Assembly: GCF_009380215.1 (NCBI RefSeq)
Contig: NZ_WHUG01000020.1
Span: 1-64,000, forward strand
Source of the DNA: Rugamonas aquatica
GTDB taxonomy: Bacteria > Pseudomonadota > Gammaproteobacteria > Burkholderiales > Burkholderiaceae_D
Length of the DNA stretch: 64,000 nucleotides
Direction: 5' to 3'
The notes beneath the pieces are model-generated. The model made no database searches, had not been told where the DNA came from, and was given only the letters and a program-made list of their open reading frames with translations. Below, one piece after another: positions 1 to 8,892 of the stretch. Both the position numbers and the translations under genes were made by a program. Position 1 is the stretch's first letter. Each line of letters begins with the position of its first letter.

Positions 1-888
1 GCCGCCGCCCCGGTCGCCCCGCCGCTGTCCGCGCTCAGCCCCGGCCCCACGCCAGCCCCGCGCGCGCGCAAGCGGCGCAAGGTGCTGCTGGCGGAAGACA
101 ACCCGGTCAACGTCGAAGTGGCCAGCGCCATGCTGGAAGGATTGGGGCTGGAAGTAAGCCGCGCCTGCAACGGCGAGGAAGCGCTGCATTCGGTGCAGGC
201 CGGCGAATTCGACCTGATCCTGATGGATTGCCAGATGCCGGTCATGGACGGCTTCGCCGCAACGACGGAAATCCGCCGCCACGAACAGCAGCGCGGCCGC
301 GCGCGCAACCTGCCCATCATCGCCATCACCGCCAACGCGCTGCAGGGCGACCGCGAATCCTGCCTGGCCGCCGGCATGGACGACTACCTGAGCAAGCCCT
401 TCACGCAGCAGGCGCTGGGGCAGACCATTGCCCGCTGGATCAGTCTGCCGCGCGTGCCGGCAACACAGGAAGCAGCCGCGCCGGAAACGCCCGAATCGCC
501 CGCGCATGAGCCCGCCGCCGCCACCGCGTTCGGCGGCGAGATCAACCGCCAGGCGCTCGACAACATCCGCGCCCTGAGCGCCAGCAACGGCGACGCGCTG
601 CTGGAGCGCGTGCTGCAAGCCTATGTCGACGACACCCCCAGCCACCTGCGCGCGCTGCAACAGGCTATTGCCACCGGCAATACCGTGCAGCTGCGCAAGG
701 CAGCCCACAGCCTCAAATCGAGCAGCGCCAACGTCGGTGCGACCGCGCTGGCGCAGCACAGCAAGGAAATGGAGCAACTGGGACGCAACGACACCACCGC
801 CGGCGCCGCCCCCCTGCTGGCTGAAATGGAACGATCTTTCCAGGCCGTGCGGCAGGCGTTGGGAGCTATCCTGGAAAAGGAAATATGA
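1..888 (+). CDS. Hybrid sensor histidine kinase, C-terminal part (REC-HPt), 5' end outside window
   Basis: The reading frame is open from the first base, so this is the 3' end of a longer gene cut by the window edge. It starts in an Ala/Pro-rich linker (codons 1-27), followed by a response-regulator receiver domain (VLLAEDNPVNVEVASAML; phospho-acceptor Asp in LILMDCQMPVMDG; conserved Lys in YLSKPF). A second linker leads to a C-terminal histidine phosphotransfer domain with the motif AHSLKSSSANVGA. REC followed by HPt at the C-terminus is typical of hybrid sensor kinases that relay phosphate His-Asp-His to a separate regulator. The next gene, a receiver-GGDEF-EAL protein starting one base after this stop, is the obvious candidate partner (inference). 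The kinase core is not visible. Confidence 0.9.
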   Translation, partial: AAAPVAPPLSALSPGPTPAPRARKRRKVLLAEDNPVNVEVASAMLEGLGLEVSRACNGEEALHSVQAGEFDLILMDCQMPVMDGFAATTEIRRHEQQRGRARNLPIIAITANALQGDRESCLAAGMDDYLSKPFTQQALGQTIARWISLPRVPATQEAAAPETPESPAHEPAAATAFGGEINRQALDNIRALSASNGDALLERVLQAYVDDTPSHLRALQQAIATGNTVQLRKAAHSLKSSSANVGATALAQHSKEMEQLGRNDTTAGAAPLLAEMERSFQAVRQALGAILEKEI

Positions 889-889
889 C

Positions 890-3079
890 ATGGCGACGCC
901 CACCTCCCCCAAGCGCGGCCTGGTCCTGGTCGCCGACGACGATCCCGTGATGCGCCTGCTGATGCTGGAAATGCTGGCCCAGGTCGGCCTGGACGCGGTC
1001 GAGGCCGAAGACGGCCTGCAAGCCGTGGCCTGCTTCGAGCGCATGACGCCGGACCTGCTGCTGCTCGATGTCGACATGCCCGGCATGGACGGCTTTGCCG
1101 TGTGCCGCGCAATCCGCCGCATGGAAACCCAGTCCACCGTGCCCATCATCATGGTGACCGGCGGCGACGAGCTCGAATCCGTGACGCTGGCCTACGAGGC
1201 CGGCGCCACCGATTTCGTCTCCAAGCCGATCAACTGGCCCATCCTCGGCCACCGCGTGCTGTACGTGCTGCGCGCCAGCGACGCCATCACCCGCCTGCGC
1301 ATCGCCGACGCCCATCACCGCGCCGTGCTGGCGGCCATCCCCGACACCTTCTTCCGCATGAACAAGGACGGCTACTACCTCGACTACGAACAGGGCCACG
1401 AAGCGAGCAGCGTGTTCGCCAGCGACCAGTGCGTCGGCCGCCACCTGAACCAGGTGCTGCCGGACGACATCGCCCAGCACATGCTGGAACAGGTGCAGAC
1501 CGTGCTCGACACCCAGCACATCCGCTCGCTCGACTACGAGCTGCCCATCGCCGGCGCGGCCGCGCGCGTGCGTCAGGGCGAGCACGCGGTGCCGGCGCCG
1601 GTGCGCCATTTCGAGGCGCGGCTGGTGGCCACCGGCCCCGACGAGGTGCTGGGCCTGGTGCGCGACATCAGCGAACGCAAGCGCACCGAGGAACAGATAC
1701 GCCGCCTGGCTTACTGCGACAGCCTGACCGGCATTCCCAACCGCCAAGCCTTCCTGGAAACGCTGGAGGCCGAGCTGGTGCGCTCGCGCAAGGGCAACAA
1801 GAAATTCGCCGTGCTGTTCATGGACCTGGACGCCTTCAAGCGCATCAACGACACGCTGGGCCACGATGTCGGCGACCACCTGCTCAAGGCCGTCTCCGAG
1901 CGCCTGCGCGAGACCACGCGGCCCAGCGACCTGGTGTCGCGCACCGAAGTCGGCAGCAACAACCTGGCGCGCCTGGGCGGCGACGAATTCACCATCCTGA
2001 TTCCCGACCTTGAGCGGGTGGAGAACGCCCTCAACGTCGCCCACCGCGTCAAGGAAGCGATGCGCCGCCCCTTCCTGCTGGACACGCACGAAATCTTCGT
2101 CACCGCCAGCATCGGCATCTCGCTGTACCCCGAGGACGGCGAGGATTGCAGCTCCCTGCTCAAGTACGCGGACACGGCGATGTACCACGCCAAGAACTGC
2201 GGCAAGAACAACGCCAAACTGTACAGCTCGTCGCTGACGATGCAGATCATGAGCCACGTCAAGCTCGAAGTCGGCCTGCGCAAGGCCTTGCAGAACGACG
2301 AGCTGTACCTGCTGTACCAGCCGCAGATCGATGTCTCCAGCGCGCAGATCGTCGGCGTCGAGGCGCTGGTGCGCTGGCGCCACCCGGAGCGCGGCATCAT
2401 ATCGCCAACCGAGTTCATTCCGCTGGCCGAGGAGACCGGTCTGATCATGCCGATCGGCGAATGGGTGCTGCGCACCGCCTGCCAGCAGGCGATGGCCTGG
2501 CAGGCGCCGGGCCGGCATCCGTTGCGGGTGGCGGTCAACTTGTCGGCCAAACAGTTCAAGGATGAGAACCTGACGCAGATTGTGCTGTCCACGCTGCACG
2601 AGACCGGCCTGCCGGCCGAGCTGCTGGAACTGGAACTGACCGAAGGCACGCTGATGGACGACGCCCGCGCCACCATGGTCACGCTGGAGCAGTTGCGCGG
2701 CATCGGCGTCTACCTGTCGATCGACGATTTCGGCACCGGCTACTCGTCGATGAACTACCTCAAGCGCTTCGACGTCCGGGCCTTGAAGATAGACCGCAGC
2801 TTCATCAGCGGCCTGCCGCAGGATTCGGAAAACGCCGCCATCACGCGCGCCATCATCGCCATGGCGCATGGCTTGAAGATGGCGGTGGTGGCGGAAGGCG
2901 TGGAGACTGGCGCCCAGCTGGTGCTGCTGGAACAGTTCGGCTGCGACATGGCGCAGGGTTACTACCTGGGCCACCCGTCGCCGCCGGAATCGATCAACCT
3001 GATGCTGGGCCAGCAGTTCGCGCTGAACGGCGTCATGAGCGGCGACACCGGCCGCTCGATGAACTCCGCCCAGATCTAA
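890..3079 (+). CDS. Response regulator with GGDEF and EAL domains (c-di-GMP turnover)
   Basis: 729-aa cytoplasmic protein. Order: receiver domain (about 8-125, phospho-acceptor D60 in LLLLDVDMPGMDG), a PAS-like stretch (about 145-260), GGDEF domain (intact GGDEF at 363-367) and EAL domain (EAL at 491-493, with DDFGTGYSS and KIDRSF present). Both catalytic signatures look intact, so it could make or degrade c-di-GMP. The RxxD inhibitory site normally five residues before GGDEF is absent (VGSN there). The start at 890 overlaps the kinase gene's stop region (ATATGACATGG), placing it directly behind the REC-HPt kinase and suggesting a phosphorelay that controls c-di-GMP. An in-frame extension upstream to 623 exists but lies inside the kinase gene and is not homologous to receiver N-termini. 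Confidence 0.95.
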   Translation: MATPTSPKRGLVLVADDDPVMRLLMLEMLAQVGLDAVEAEDGLQAVACFERMTPDLLLLDVDMPGMDGFAVCRAIRRMETQSTVPIIMVTGGDELESVTLAYEAGATDFVSKPINWPILGHRVLYVLRASDAITRLRIADAHHRAVLAAIPDTFFRMNKDGYYLDYEQGHEASSVFASDQCVGRHLNQVLPDDIAQHMLEQVQTVLDTQHIRSLDYELPIAGAAARVRQGEHAVPAPVRHFEARLVATGPDEVLGLVRDISERKRTEEQIRRLAYCDSLTGIPNRQAFLETLEAELVRSRKGNKKFAVLFMDLDAFKRINDTLGHDVGDHLLKAVSERLRETTRPSDLVSRTEVGSNNLARLGGDEFTILIPDLERVENALNVAHRVKEAMRRPFLLDTHEIFVTASIGISLYPEDGEDCSSLLKYADTAMYHAKNCGKNNAKLYSSSLTMQIMSHVKLEVGLRKALQNDELYLLYQPQIDVSSAQIVGVEALVRWRHPERGIISPTEFIPLAEETGLIMPIGEWVLRTACQQAMAWQAPGRHPLRVAVNLSAKQFKDENLTQIVLSTLHETGLPAELLELELTEGTLMDDARATMVTLEQLRGIGVYLSIDDFGTGYSSMNYLKRFDVRALKIDRSFISGLPQDSENAAITRAIIAMAHGLKMAVVAEGVETGAQLVLLEQFGCDMAQGYYLGHPSPPESINLMLGQQFALNGVMSGDTGRSMNSAQI

Positions 3080-3086
3080 AGCCGGC

Positions 3087-4304
3087 CTAGAGCGCGCCGT
3101 CTTCCTTCATCGCGGCGATGTCGGCGGCGCTGTAGCCCAGCGACTGCAGGATCTCGTCGTTGTGCTCGCCCAGCGCCGGTCCCAGCCACTTGGTGTGGCC
3201 GGGCGTGGCCGACAGCTTGGGCGAGATCGCCGGCAGCTTGACCGGCGTGCCGTCGGCGAACTGGTGCTGCTCGAACATGCCGCGCGCCAGGAATTGCGGG
3301 TCGACCATCATGTCGCGCACCGAATAGATTTTCCCGGCCGGCACATCGGCCGCCTTCAACACGGCCAGCGCGCTGTCGATGTCCTGCGTATCGCACCAGG
3401 CCTGGATCGCATCGTCGATTTCCTGCGTGCGCTGCACGCGGCCATCGTTGCGTTCCAGCTGGGGATCGCCGGCCAGGTCGATGCGGCCCATGGCCAGCAT
3501 CAGCCGCTTGAAGATCGCGTCGCCATTGCCGGCGATGACGATGTTCTCGCCATCCCGGGTGGTGTAGGTGTTGGACGGCACGATGCCCGGCAGCGCGCCG
3601 CCGGTGCGCTCGCGCACCACGCCCGCGTGGTCGAACTCCGGCACCAGCGACTCCATCAGGTTGAACACGGATTCGTACAAGGCCACGTCGACCATCTGGC
3701 CCTCGCCCTGGAGCTTGCCGCCGGTGGCGTCTCGGTGGCGCAGCGCCATCATCGCGCCGATCGCGCCGTGCAGCGCCGCCACCGAATCGCCGATCGACAC
3801 GCCGACCCGCACCGGCGGCCGGTCCGCGTGGCCGGACACGTAGCGCAGCCCGCCCATCGATTCGCCGATGGCGCCGAAGCCGGGCAAGTCCTTCATCGGC
3901 CCGGTCTGGCCGAAGCCCGACAGGCGCACCATGATGGTGGCGGGATTGATGGCCTTCAATTGCTCGTAGCCGAGATCCCACTTCTCCAGCACGCCGGGGC
4001 GGTAGTTCTCGATGATGATGTCCGCCTCCAGCGCCAGCTGGCGCGCGATGGCGCGGCCGCGCGCGTGCTTCATGTTCAGCGTCAGCGATTTTTTATTGCG
4101 CGACTGGACCGACCACCACAGCGAGGTGCCGTCCTTCAGCACCCGCCATTTGCGGATCGGATCGCCGCCGTCGGGCGACTCGATCTTGATGACCTCGGCG
4201 CCGAACTCGCCCAGCATGCGCGCACAAAAAGGGCCCGCGATCAGCGTGCCCAGTTCCAGTACCTTGATGCCGGCGAGCGGGCCAGCGGTGTTCGTAGTCG
4301 TCAT
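3087..4304 (-). CDS. CaiB/BaiF family CoA-transferase
   Basis: 405-aa protein of the class III CoA-transferase family, which moves CoA between carboxylic acids through an enzyme-bound Asp anhydride. The N-terminus (GPLAGIKVLELGTLIAGPF) is the family signature, and the GEGQMVD motif carries the conserved Asp (D206). Length is normal for the family. The substrate cannot be told from sequence. The start ATG overlaps the recR stop by four bases (ATGA), so it is translationally coupled to recR and is the last gene of the dnaX-ybaB-recR string. It converges on the GGDEF/EAL gene with only 7 bp between stops. An upstream in-frame extension to 4721 runs through recR and is not real. Confidence 0.93.
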   Translation of the reverse strand: MTTTNTAGPLAGIKVLELGTLIAGPFCARMLGEFGAEVIKIESPDGGDPIRKWRVLKDGTSLWWSVQSRNKKSLTLNMKHARGRAIARQLALEADIIIENYRPGVLEKWDLGYEQLKAINPATIMVRLSGFGQTGPMKDLPGFGAIGESMGGLRYVSGHADRPPVRVGVSIGDSVAALHGAIGAMMALRHRDATGGKLQGEGQMVDVALYESVFNLMESLVPEFDHAGVVRERTGGALPGIVPSNTYTTRDGENIVIAGNGDAIFKRLMLAMGRIDLAGDPQLERNDGRVQRTQEIDDAIQAWCDTQDIDSALAVLKAADVPAGKIYSVRDMMVDPQFLARGMFEQHQFADGTPVKLPAISPKLSATPGHTKWLGPALGEHNDEILQSLGYSAADIAAMKEDGAL

Positions 4305-4891
4305 GTCGCCCTTCGGTCCAGCATGGCGCGGGCGATGGTGCCCGCGTCCACGTACTCCAGTTCGCCGCCAACGGGCACGCCGCGCGCCAGCCGGCTCACT
4401 CGCAGGCCGCGCGCCTTCAGCATCTCGCTGATGTAGTGCGCGGTGGCTTCGCCCTCGTTGGTGAAATTGGTGGCCAGCACCACTTCCGTGACCAGGCCGT
4501 CGGTGGCGCGCGCCACCAGTTTTTCCAGATGGATGTCCTTGGGACCGATGCCGTCCAGCGGCGACAGCCGTCCCATCAGCACGAAGTACAGGCCCTTGTA
4601 GGTCAGCGTCTGCTCGATCATCAGCTGGTCGGCCGGCGTCTCCACCACGCACAGCAGGCGGCGGTCGCGCTGCTCGTCGTTGCAGGTGTCGCAGACGTCT
4701 TCTTCGGTGAAGGTATTGCACAGCGCGCAGTGGTGCACGGCGTTGACCGCCTGGTGCAATGCGCGCGACAACATGTCCGCGCCTTCGCGGTCATGCTGCA
4801 GCAAGTGAAACGCCATCCGTTGCGCCGACTTGGGGCCGACACCAGGCAGACGGCGTAACGCTTCCGTCAGAAATTCCAGCGATTTGGACAT
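4301..4891 (-). CDS. recR: Recombination mediator protein RecR
   Basis: 196-aa RecR, part of the RecFOR pathway that loads RecA on gapped DNA and acts in replication-fork repair. Visible: helix-hairpin-helix near the N-terminus (LRRLPGVGPKSAQRMAFHLL), the four-cysteine zinc finger C55-x2-C58...C67-x2-C70, and a Toprim domain (LLCVVETPADQLMIE through LATNFTNEGEATAHYI). Length matches the family (about 200 aa). It follows ybaB and dnaX on the same strand, the classic bacterial dnaX-ybaB-recR order. Confidence 0.98.
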   Translation of the reverse strand: MSKSLEFLTEALRRLPGVGPKSAQRMAFHLLQHDREGADMLSRALHQAVNAVHHCALCNTFTEEDVCDTCNDEQRDRRLLCVVETPADQLMIEQTLTYKGLYFVLMGRLSPLDGIGPKDIHLEKLVARATDGLVTEVVLATNFTNEGEATAHYISEMLKARGLRVSRLARGVPVGGELEYVDAGTIARAMLDRRAT

Positions 4892-4914
4892 GGAGTGCTA
4901 AGCGGCAGCTGCCC

Positions 4915-5241
4915 TTAGAAAGGCATCTTGAAGCCGGCCGGCAGATTCATGCCGGAGGTCAGGCCGCCCATCTTTTCAGCGGAGGTGGCTTCGGCTTTGC
5001 GCACGGCGTCGTTGAAGGCGGCGGCGACCAGGTCTTCCAGCATGTCCTTGTCGTCGGCCAGCAGCGACGGGTCGATCGATACGCGCTTGACGTCGTTCTT
5101 GCAGGTCATCACGACCTTGACCAGGCCGGCGCCGGACTGGCCTTCGACTTCGATCAGGGCCAGCGCGTCCTGCGCCTTCTTCATGTTGTCCTGCATTGCT
5201 TGCGCTTGTTTCATCAAGCCGGCCAGTTGGTTCTTCATCAT
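4915..5241 (-). CDS. ybaB: YbaB/EbfC family nucleoid-associated protein
   Basis: 108-aa small DNA-binding protein of the YbaB/EbfC family, a dimer that binds DNA as a nucleoid-associated factor. The N-terminus MMKNQLAGLMKQAQAMQDNM and the central segment VKVVMTCKNDVKRVSID are typical, and length is normal. It lies between dnaX (37 bp upstream) and recR (23 bp downstream), the usual context, and is probably co-transcribed with both. Confidence 0.96.
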   Translation of the reverse strand: MMKNQLAGLMKQAQAMQDNMKKAQDALALIEVEGQSGAGLVKVVMTCKNDVKRVSIDPSLLADDKDMLEDLVAAAFNDAVRKAEATSAEKMGGLTSGMNLPAGFKMPF

Positions 5242-5278
5242 GATGGAATTCTCCGTGTATTGAAAGTTAAGGATATGA

Positions 5279-7909
5279 TCAGTTGGCTGCCGCAGCCGCG
5301 ACGGCGGGCGGCGGCGTGATGGAGCCCGGCACCACCCAGGCGTCGAACTCGCGTATCAGGCTGTTCACAAAGGGATCGTTGGCGACGGTTTCCTCGGCGG
5401 CGCGCTGGCAGGCTTCGCGATACGCCTGGGCTTCGGCGCTGGCGGTGTACCAGACGGCGCCCAGTTCGGTCTCCACGCGCACCGCGCGGCCGAAGCGTTC
5501 GGTCAGCGCGACGGTGAGCTTTTCCACGTTGCCCGGCGTGCGCCAGGTTTCGATCGGCACGCGGACCTTGAACACGACCGCGTTGCCGTCGATGCTGCAT
5601 TCGATAAGTTCGGCCTGCATGGCCAGCTGCTGGGCCACGCCGCGCAGTGGCAAGGCGGCGGCCACGGCGGGCCAGTTGCCGTCCCAGTTCAGTTCCGGCA
5701 CCGGTGTGATGACGTAGGCGTGCGGCGCCTTGGCCGGCGCAGGCGCGGCGCGGGCCGGCATGACGACGGCTTGCGCTTCATCCGCGTAGGCCAGCGGCGG
5801 CGGCGCCTGGTGCTGCGACGGCTGCTGTGCGGCCTGTGGCGCGTACTGCTGCCCTGGCGATGGCGCGTGCGAACGCGACGGTGCGTAAGCCGGTGCGGGC
5901 GCGGATTGCGCTACCGCGCTGTCGTCCGAAAATTCAGTGACCCAGGGTGGTAGGTCATCCTCTTCGTCGGCCTGCTGGGGAGCAGGCTTGGAAGCGGGCG
6001 CGGCTTGCGGCGCCACCTGCTGCGGCGCGACCTGGCGGACCGGCGCTTCCAGCACGGCAGCTTGCGTATCGCCGCCCATGGCCGTCGTCGGCGGCATGTC
6101 TTCCCAAGGCGCAGGGCGCGATGGCGAGACAGCAGCCGGCGCGCTCGGCGCGGCAGGCTGAGCGTAACCAGCGCCAGATGCCGCAGGAGGCGTGTAAGCA
6201 GCGCTTGGCGCCTGCGGTTGCGAAGCCGCTCCCGCGCCGAAACCGGATGACTGCGCCGAACTGTCTGGCGCCGCTGGCGCTGAGCCAGGAGGCGCGCTTG
6301 GCGCGAATGCGGCTGGGGCCGATGGCGCGGCAGCCGGCGCCGCAGCGGCCGGCGCGGTGCTGGCCGACGACGAACGCGCGCCAGGCTTGGATGCCGCGCG
6401 TGCTGCTTCCAGCGCCGCATTGATTGCAGCGCGTGCCGGACTGATCGGCCCTGCTGGTGCAGCGGCAGCAGCAACCGGCGCAGGCGCGGCGGGCGCGGAC
6501 GCCGCCGGCGCCGCATGCACAGGCATCGCCGACGGCGCCGCTGGCGTGCTCATTGCAGGCGGCATCGCACTGGCCGACGGGGTAGCAGCAGCCGGAGCCG
6601 CGAACGCCGCCGGAGCAGGCGCCGACGCCTCGTTGCGCGCCATCGCAGCCGCCGCACCGGCGACCACCGCAGCCGGCGTCACGCTGGCATGACTAGCCTG
6701 CATATGCGCCGCCGCCCGCGCAGGTGGCGCCGCAGCAGCCCGTGCCGCCGCCACCGCGCCCGAGCGCGACATGGCCGGCGCGGCCGCAGGCTGTCCCTCC
6801 GCCCCGCCTACGCCGGGCCGAAAGGCCAGCATGCGCAACAAGGTCATCGAGAAGCCAGCATATTCATCCGGCGCCAGCCCCAATTCATTCCTGCCATGCA
6901 CCGCGATCTGATAATACAGCTGCACCTCTTCCGCATCGAAGGCGGCGGCCAGACGCACGATATCCGCATGCTCAGGCAAGTCTTCCGGCAACGCTGCCGG
7001 CACCGTCTGCGCCAGCGCGATCCGGTGCAGCAAGGTACCCAGATCCTGCAAGGCGCCGTTGTACGACAGACTGCGCGTCGCCATCTCATCGGCCACGGCC
7101 AGCAGATCCGCGCCATCCTGCGCAGCCAGCGCATCGAGCAGGCGGATCAGATACGACTGGTCCAGCGCGCCAAGCATGCCCTGCACCGCATCCAGCGTCA
7201 CCGCACCGGCGGCGTAGGCGATCGCCTGGTCGGTCAGCGACAGCGCATCGCGCATCGAACCATGCGCGCCGGCGGCCAGCAGACGCAGGGCAGGCGCCTC
7301 GAAGCTGATGCCCTCCTGTCCCAGGATATTGTCCAGATGGCCGATGATGTGCCCCGGCGGCATCTGCTTCAGATTGAACTGCAGGCAGCGCGACAGCACC
7401 GTCACCGGTATCTTCTGCGGATCGGTGGTCGCCAGGATGAACTTGACGTGCTCCGGCGGTTCCTCCAGCGTCTTCAGCATCGAGTTGAAGGCGTGGTTGG
7501 TCAGCATGTGCACCTCATCGATCATATAGACCTTGAAGCGCGCATTGCTCGGCGCGTACACCGCCTGCTCCAGCAGCTGCGCCATCTCGTCGACGCCGCG
7601 GTTCGACGCCGCATCCATCTCGATGTAGTCGACAAAGCGGCCCGCGTCGATCGCGGTACACGCTTCGCACACGCCGCACGGCGTCGGCGTGATGCCGCCA
7701 TTGCCGTCCGGGCCCACGCAGTTGAGCGACTTGGCCAGGATGCGCGACAAAGTGGTCTTGCCGACCCCGCGCGTTCCGGTGAACAGATAGGCATGGTGCA
7801 GGCGGCCGCTGTGCAAGGCGTGCGTCAGCGCGCGCACGACGTGCTCCTGGCCGACGAGCGTTTCGAAATTCTTGGGGCGGTATTTACGGGCGAGGACTTG
7901 ATAGGACAT
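5279..7909 (-). CDS. dnaX: DNA polymerase III subunit gamma/tau
   Basis: 876-aa clamp-loader ATPase. Visible: Walker A GTRGVGKT (45-52), zinc-binding cysteines C64, C78, C81, C84, Walker B DEVH (131-134), and the AAA+ lid domains up to about residue 370. A long Ala/Pro-rich low-complexity linker (about 370-690) follows, then a tau-type C-terminal domain (from about 720, LNWDGNWPAVAAALPLRGVAQQ). It is longer than the E. coli protein (643 aa), mostly because of the linker. I saw no obvious A-rich slippage site of the E. coli kind, so a shorter gamma form is not predicted by eye. First gene of dnaX-ybaB-recR. Confidence 0.97.
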   Translation of the reverse strand: MSYQVLARKYRPKNFETLVGQEHVVRALTHALHSGRLHHAYLFTGTRGVGKTTLSRILAKSLNCVGPDGNGGITPTPCGVCEACTAIDAGRFVDYIEMDAASNRGVDEMAQLLEQAVYAPSNARFKVYMIDEVHMLTNHAFNSMLKTLEEPPEHVKFILATTDPQKIPVTVLSRCLQFNLKQMPPGHIIGHLDNILGQEGISFEAPALRLLAAGAHGSMRDALSLTDQAIAYAAGAVTLDAVQGMLGALDQSYLIRLLDALAAQDGADLLAVADEMATRSLSYNGALQDLGTLLHRIALAQTVPAALPEDLPEHADIVRLAAAFDAEEVQLYYQIAVHGRNELGLAPDEYAGFSMTLLRMLAFRPGVGGAEGQPAAAPAMSRSGAVAAARAAAAPPARAAAHMQASHASVTPAAVVAGAAAAMARNEASAPAPAAFAAPAAATPSASAMPPAMSTPAAPSAMPVHAAPAASAPAAPAPVAAAAAPAGPISPARAAINAALEAARAASKPGARSSSASTAPAAAAPAAAPSAPAAFAPSAPPGSAPAAPDSSAQSSGFGAGAASQPQAPSAAYTPPAASGAGYAQPAAPSAPAAVSPSRPAPWEDMPPTTAMGGDTQAAVLEAPVRQVAPQQVAPQAAPASKPAPQQADEEDDLPPWVTEFSDDSAVAQSAPAPAYAPSRSHAPSPGQQYAPQAAQQPSQHQAPPPLAYADEAQAVVMPARAAPAPAKAPHAYVITPVPELNWDGNWPAVAAALPLRGVAQQLAMQAELIECSIDGNAVVFKVRVPIETWRTPGNVEKLTVALTERFGRAVRVETELGAVWYTASAEAQAYREACQRAAEETVANDPFVNSLIREFDAWVVPGSITPPPAVAAAAAN

Positions 7910-8072
7910 GCTGGGATTTTACCGTAGATAGCGGGTGCAAAGGGCCTATCCTGCTCCGCCTAGTATCTGCGGCGTCAGGGTCGCCAAAACGGCAATTGTA
8001 ACAAGGCATGAGCAGATTTGGTAATCAGGCATAAGCGTCTTACAATTTGTTTTCCTTTTAACATGGAAACAT

Positions 8073-8726
8073 ATGATGAAACTTGTCTTGCTGCCGTTGC
8101 TGTTGCTGTCCCTCGCCGCCCACGCAGACGAACGCGAATGGGTGCCATATAAGAAGCTGGTTGAAGAACTGCGCCTCGACAAGTACTACGCCATTCCGCC
8201 AGCCGAACGCGACAAGATCAAGCTGTTCGTCACCGTCAAGCCCAAGAACACCAAGTACCAGCCGGCCGACGTGGTGCTGACCGTGGTGCACGGCAGCGAA
8301 CGCTCGCTGCTGACGCCGCTCTCTCCCGACTATCGCCTGACCCTCGTGCCGAACGCCAAGTGGATGACGGACGACACCAAGATCATGACCAGCCTGCCGA
8401 AGGGTGAAAAATCCGCGATGAACTATGAAGTGACGGCGGTGCTGCCCGAGGGCACGCAGTGGCAATATGCGCAGGTGATGGGCGCGGTCGGCCAGACCAA
8501 CAACGCCATCAAGAAAATGGCTGGCGCGTTCAGCATGTTCGCGCCTAGCGTCAAGTCGGTGCTGTTCAAGTTTGCCAAGCCGGCTGAGCTCAAGCTGGGC
8601 GCCAACGTCTACCACACGGACGCGAAGAACCAGATCAAGCTGACGCCTGAATCCGCATGGCTGAAAGAGAATCCGCTGCTGGTGGCGTCGGAGCGGCCGC
8701 TGGAAGCGCTGCTGGATGACGAGTAA
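8073..8726 (+). CDS. Predicted secreted protein of unknown function
   Basis: 217-aa protein with a clear Sec signal peptide (MMKLVLLPLLLLSLAAHA) and a mature part of about 200 residues without membrane segments or recognisable catalytic motifs. It contains a repetitive hydrophilic part (KLFVTVKPKNTKYQPADVV) and a charged C-terminus (RPLEALLDDE). It may belong to one of the uncharacterised periplasmic DUF families, but I cannot name one with confidence. It stands alone between dnaX (divergent) and ffs, and ends 15 bp before a strong bidirectional terminator. Two adjacent ATGs (8073, 8076) are possible starts. Confidence 0.8.
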   Translation: MMKLVLLPLLLLSLAAHADEREWVPYKKLVEELRLDKYYAIPPAERDKIKLFVTVKPKNTKYQPADVVLTVVHGSERSLLTPLSPDYRLTLVPNAKWMTDDTKIMTSLPKGEKSAMNYEVTAVLPEGTQWQYAQVMGAVGQTNNAIKKMAGAFSMFAPSVKSVLFKFAKPAELKLGANVYHTDAKNQIKLTPESAWLKENPLLVASERPLEALLDDE

Positions 8727-8741
8727 AGGATGAGTAAATAA

Positions 8742-8769
8742 AAAAAGCTGCCCTTGGCAGCTTTTTCAT
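8742..8769. terminator. Bidirectional rho-independent terminator
   Basis: Stem AAAAAGCTGCC / GGCAGCTTTTT with a 3-base loop. It has A-rich flanks on the left and a T run on the right, so it works on both strands. It serves the secreted-protein gene on plus and the ffs RNA on minus. Confidence 0.85.
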
Positions 8770-8778
8770 TTTCCCGAA

Positions 8779-8877
8779 GGAGGCGAGCCTGATCTGCGGC
8801 ACTTATGGTTAATAGCCGTGGCTGCTTCGTTCCCGACCTGACCAGGTTAGCCATGCCACAATGCGCAGGGGCCCGCC
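8779..8877 (-). ncRNA. ffs: 4.5S signal recognition particle RNA (small bacterial type)
   Basis: On the minus strand the conserved SRP domain IV sequence is present: ACCTGGTCAGGTC, GGGAACGAAGCAGCCA and the returning arm. The 5' end GGCGGGCC pairs with the 3' GGCTCGCC to close a rod of about 96-99 nt, the right size for a proteobacterial 4.5S RNA. The terminator at 8742-8769 lies just downstream. Ends are set by the closing stem and may be a few bases off. Confidence 0.95.
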
Positions 8878-8892
8878 GGGATCAATTATAAC

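Noticed and set aside
866..2974. 702-codon open frame antisense to the GGDEF/EAL gene
   Set aside because: Shadow frame caused by high GC3 of the sense gene; composition is His/Gln/Val-biased and there is no ribosome site or domain.
5911..6692. Several overlapping frames over the dnaX linker
   Set aside because: Low-complexity Ala/Pro coding leaves all frames open; dnaX continues through with intact ends.
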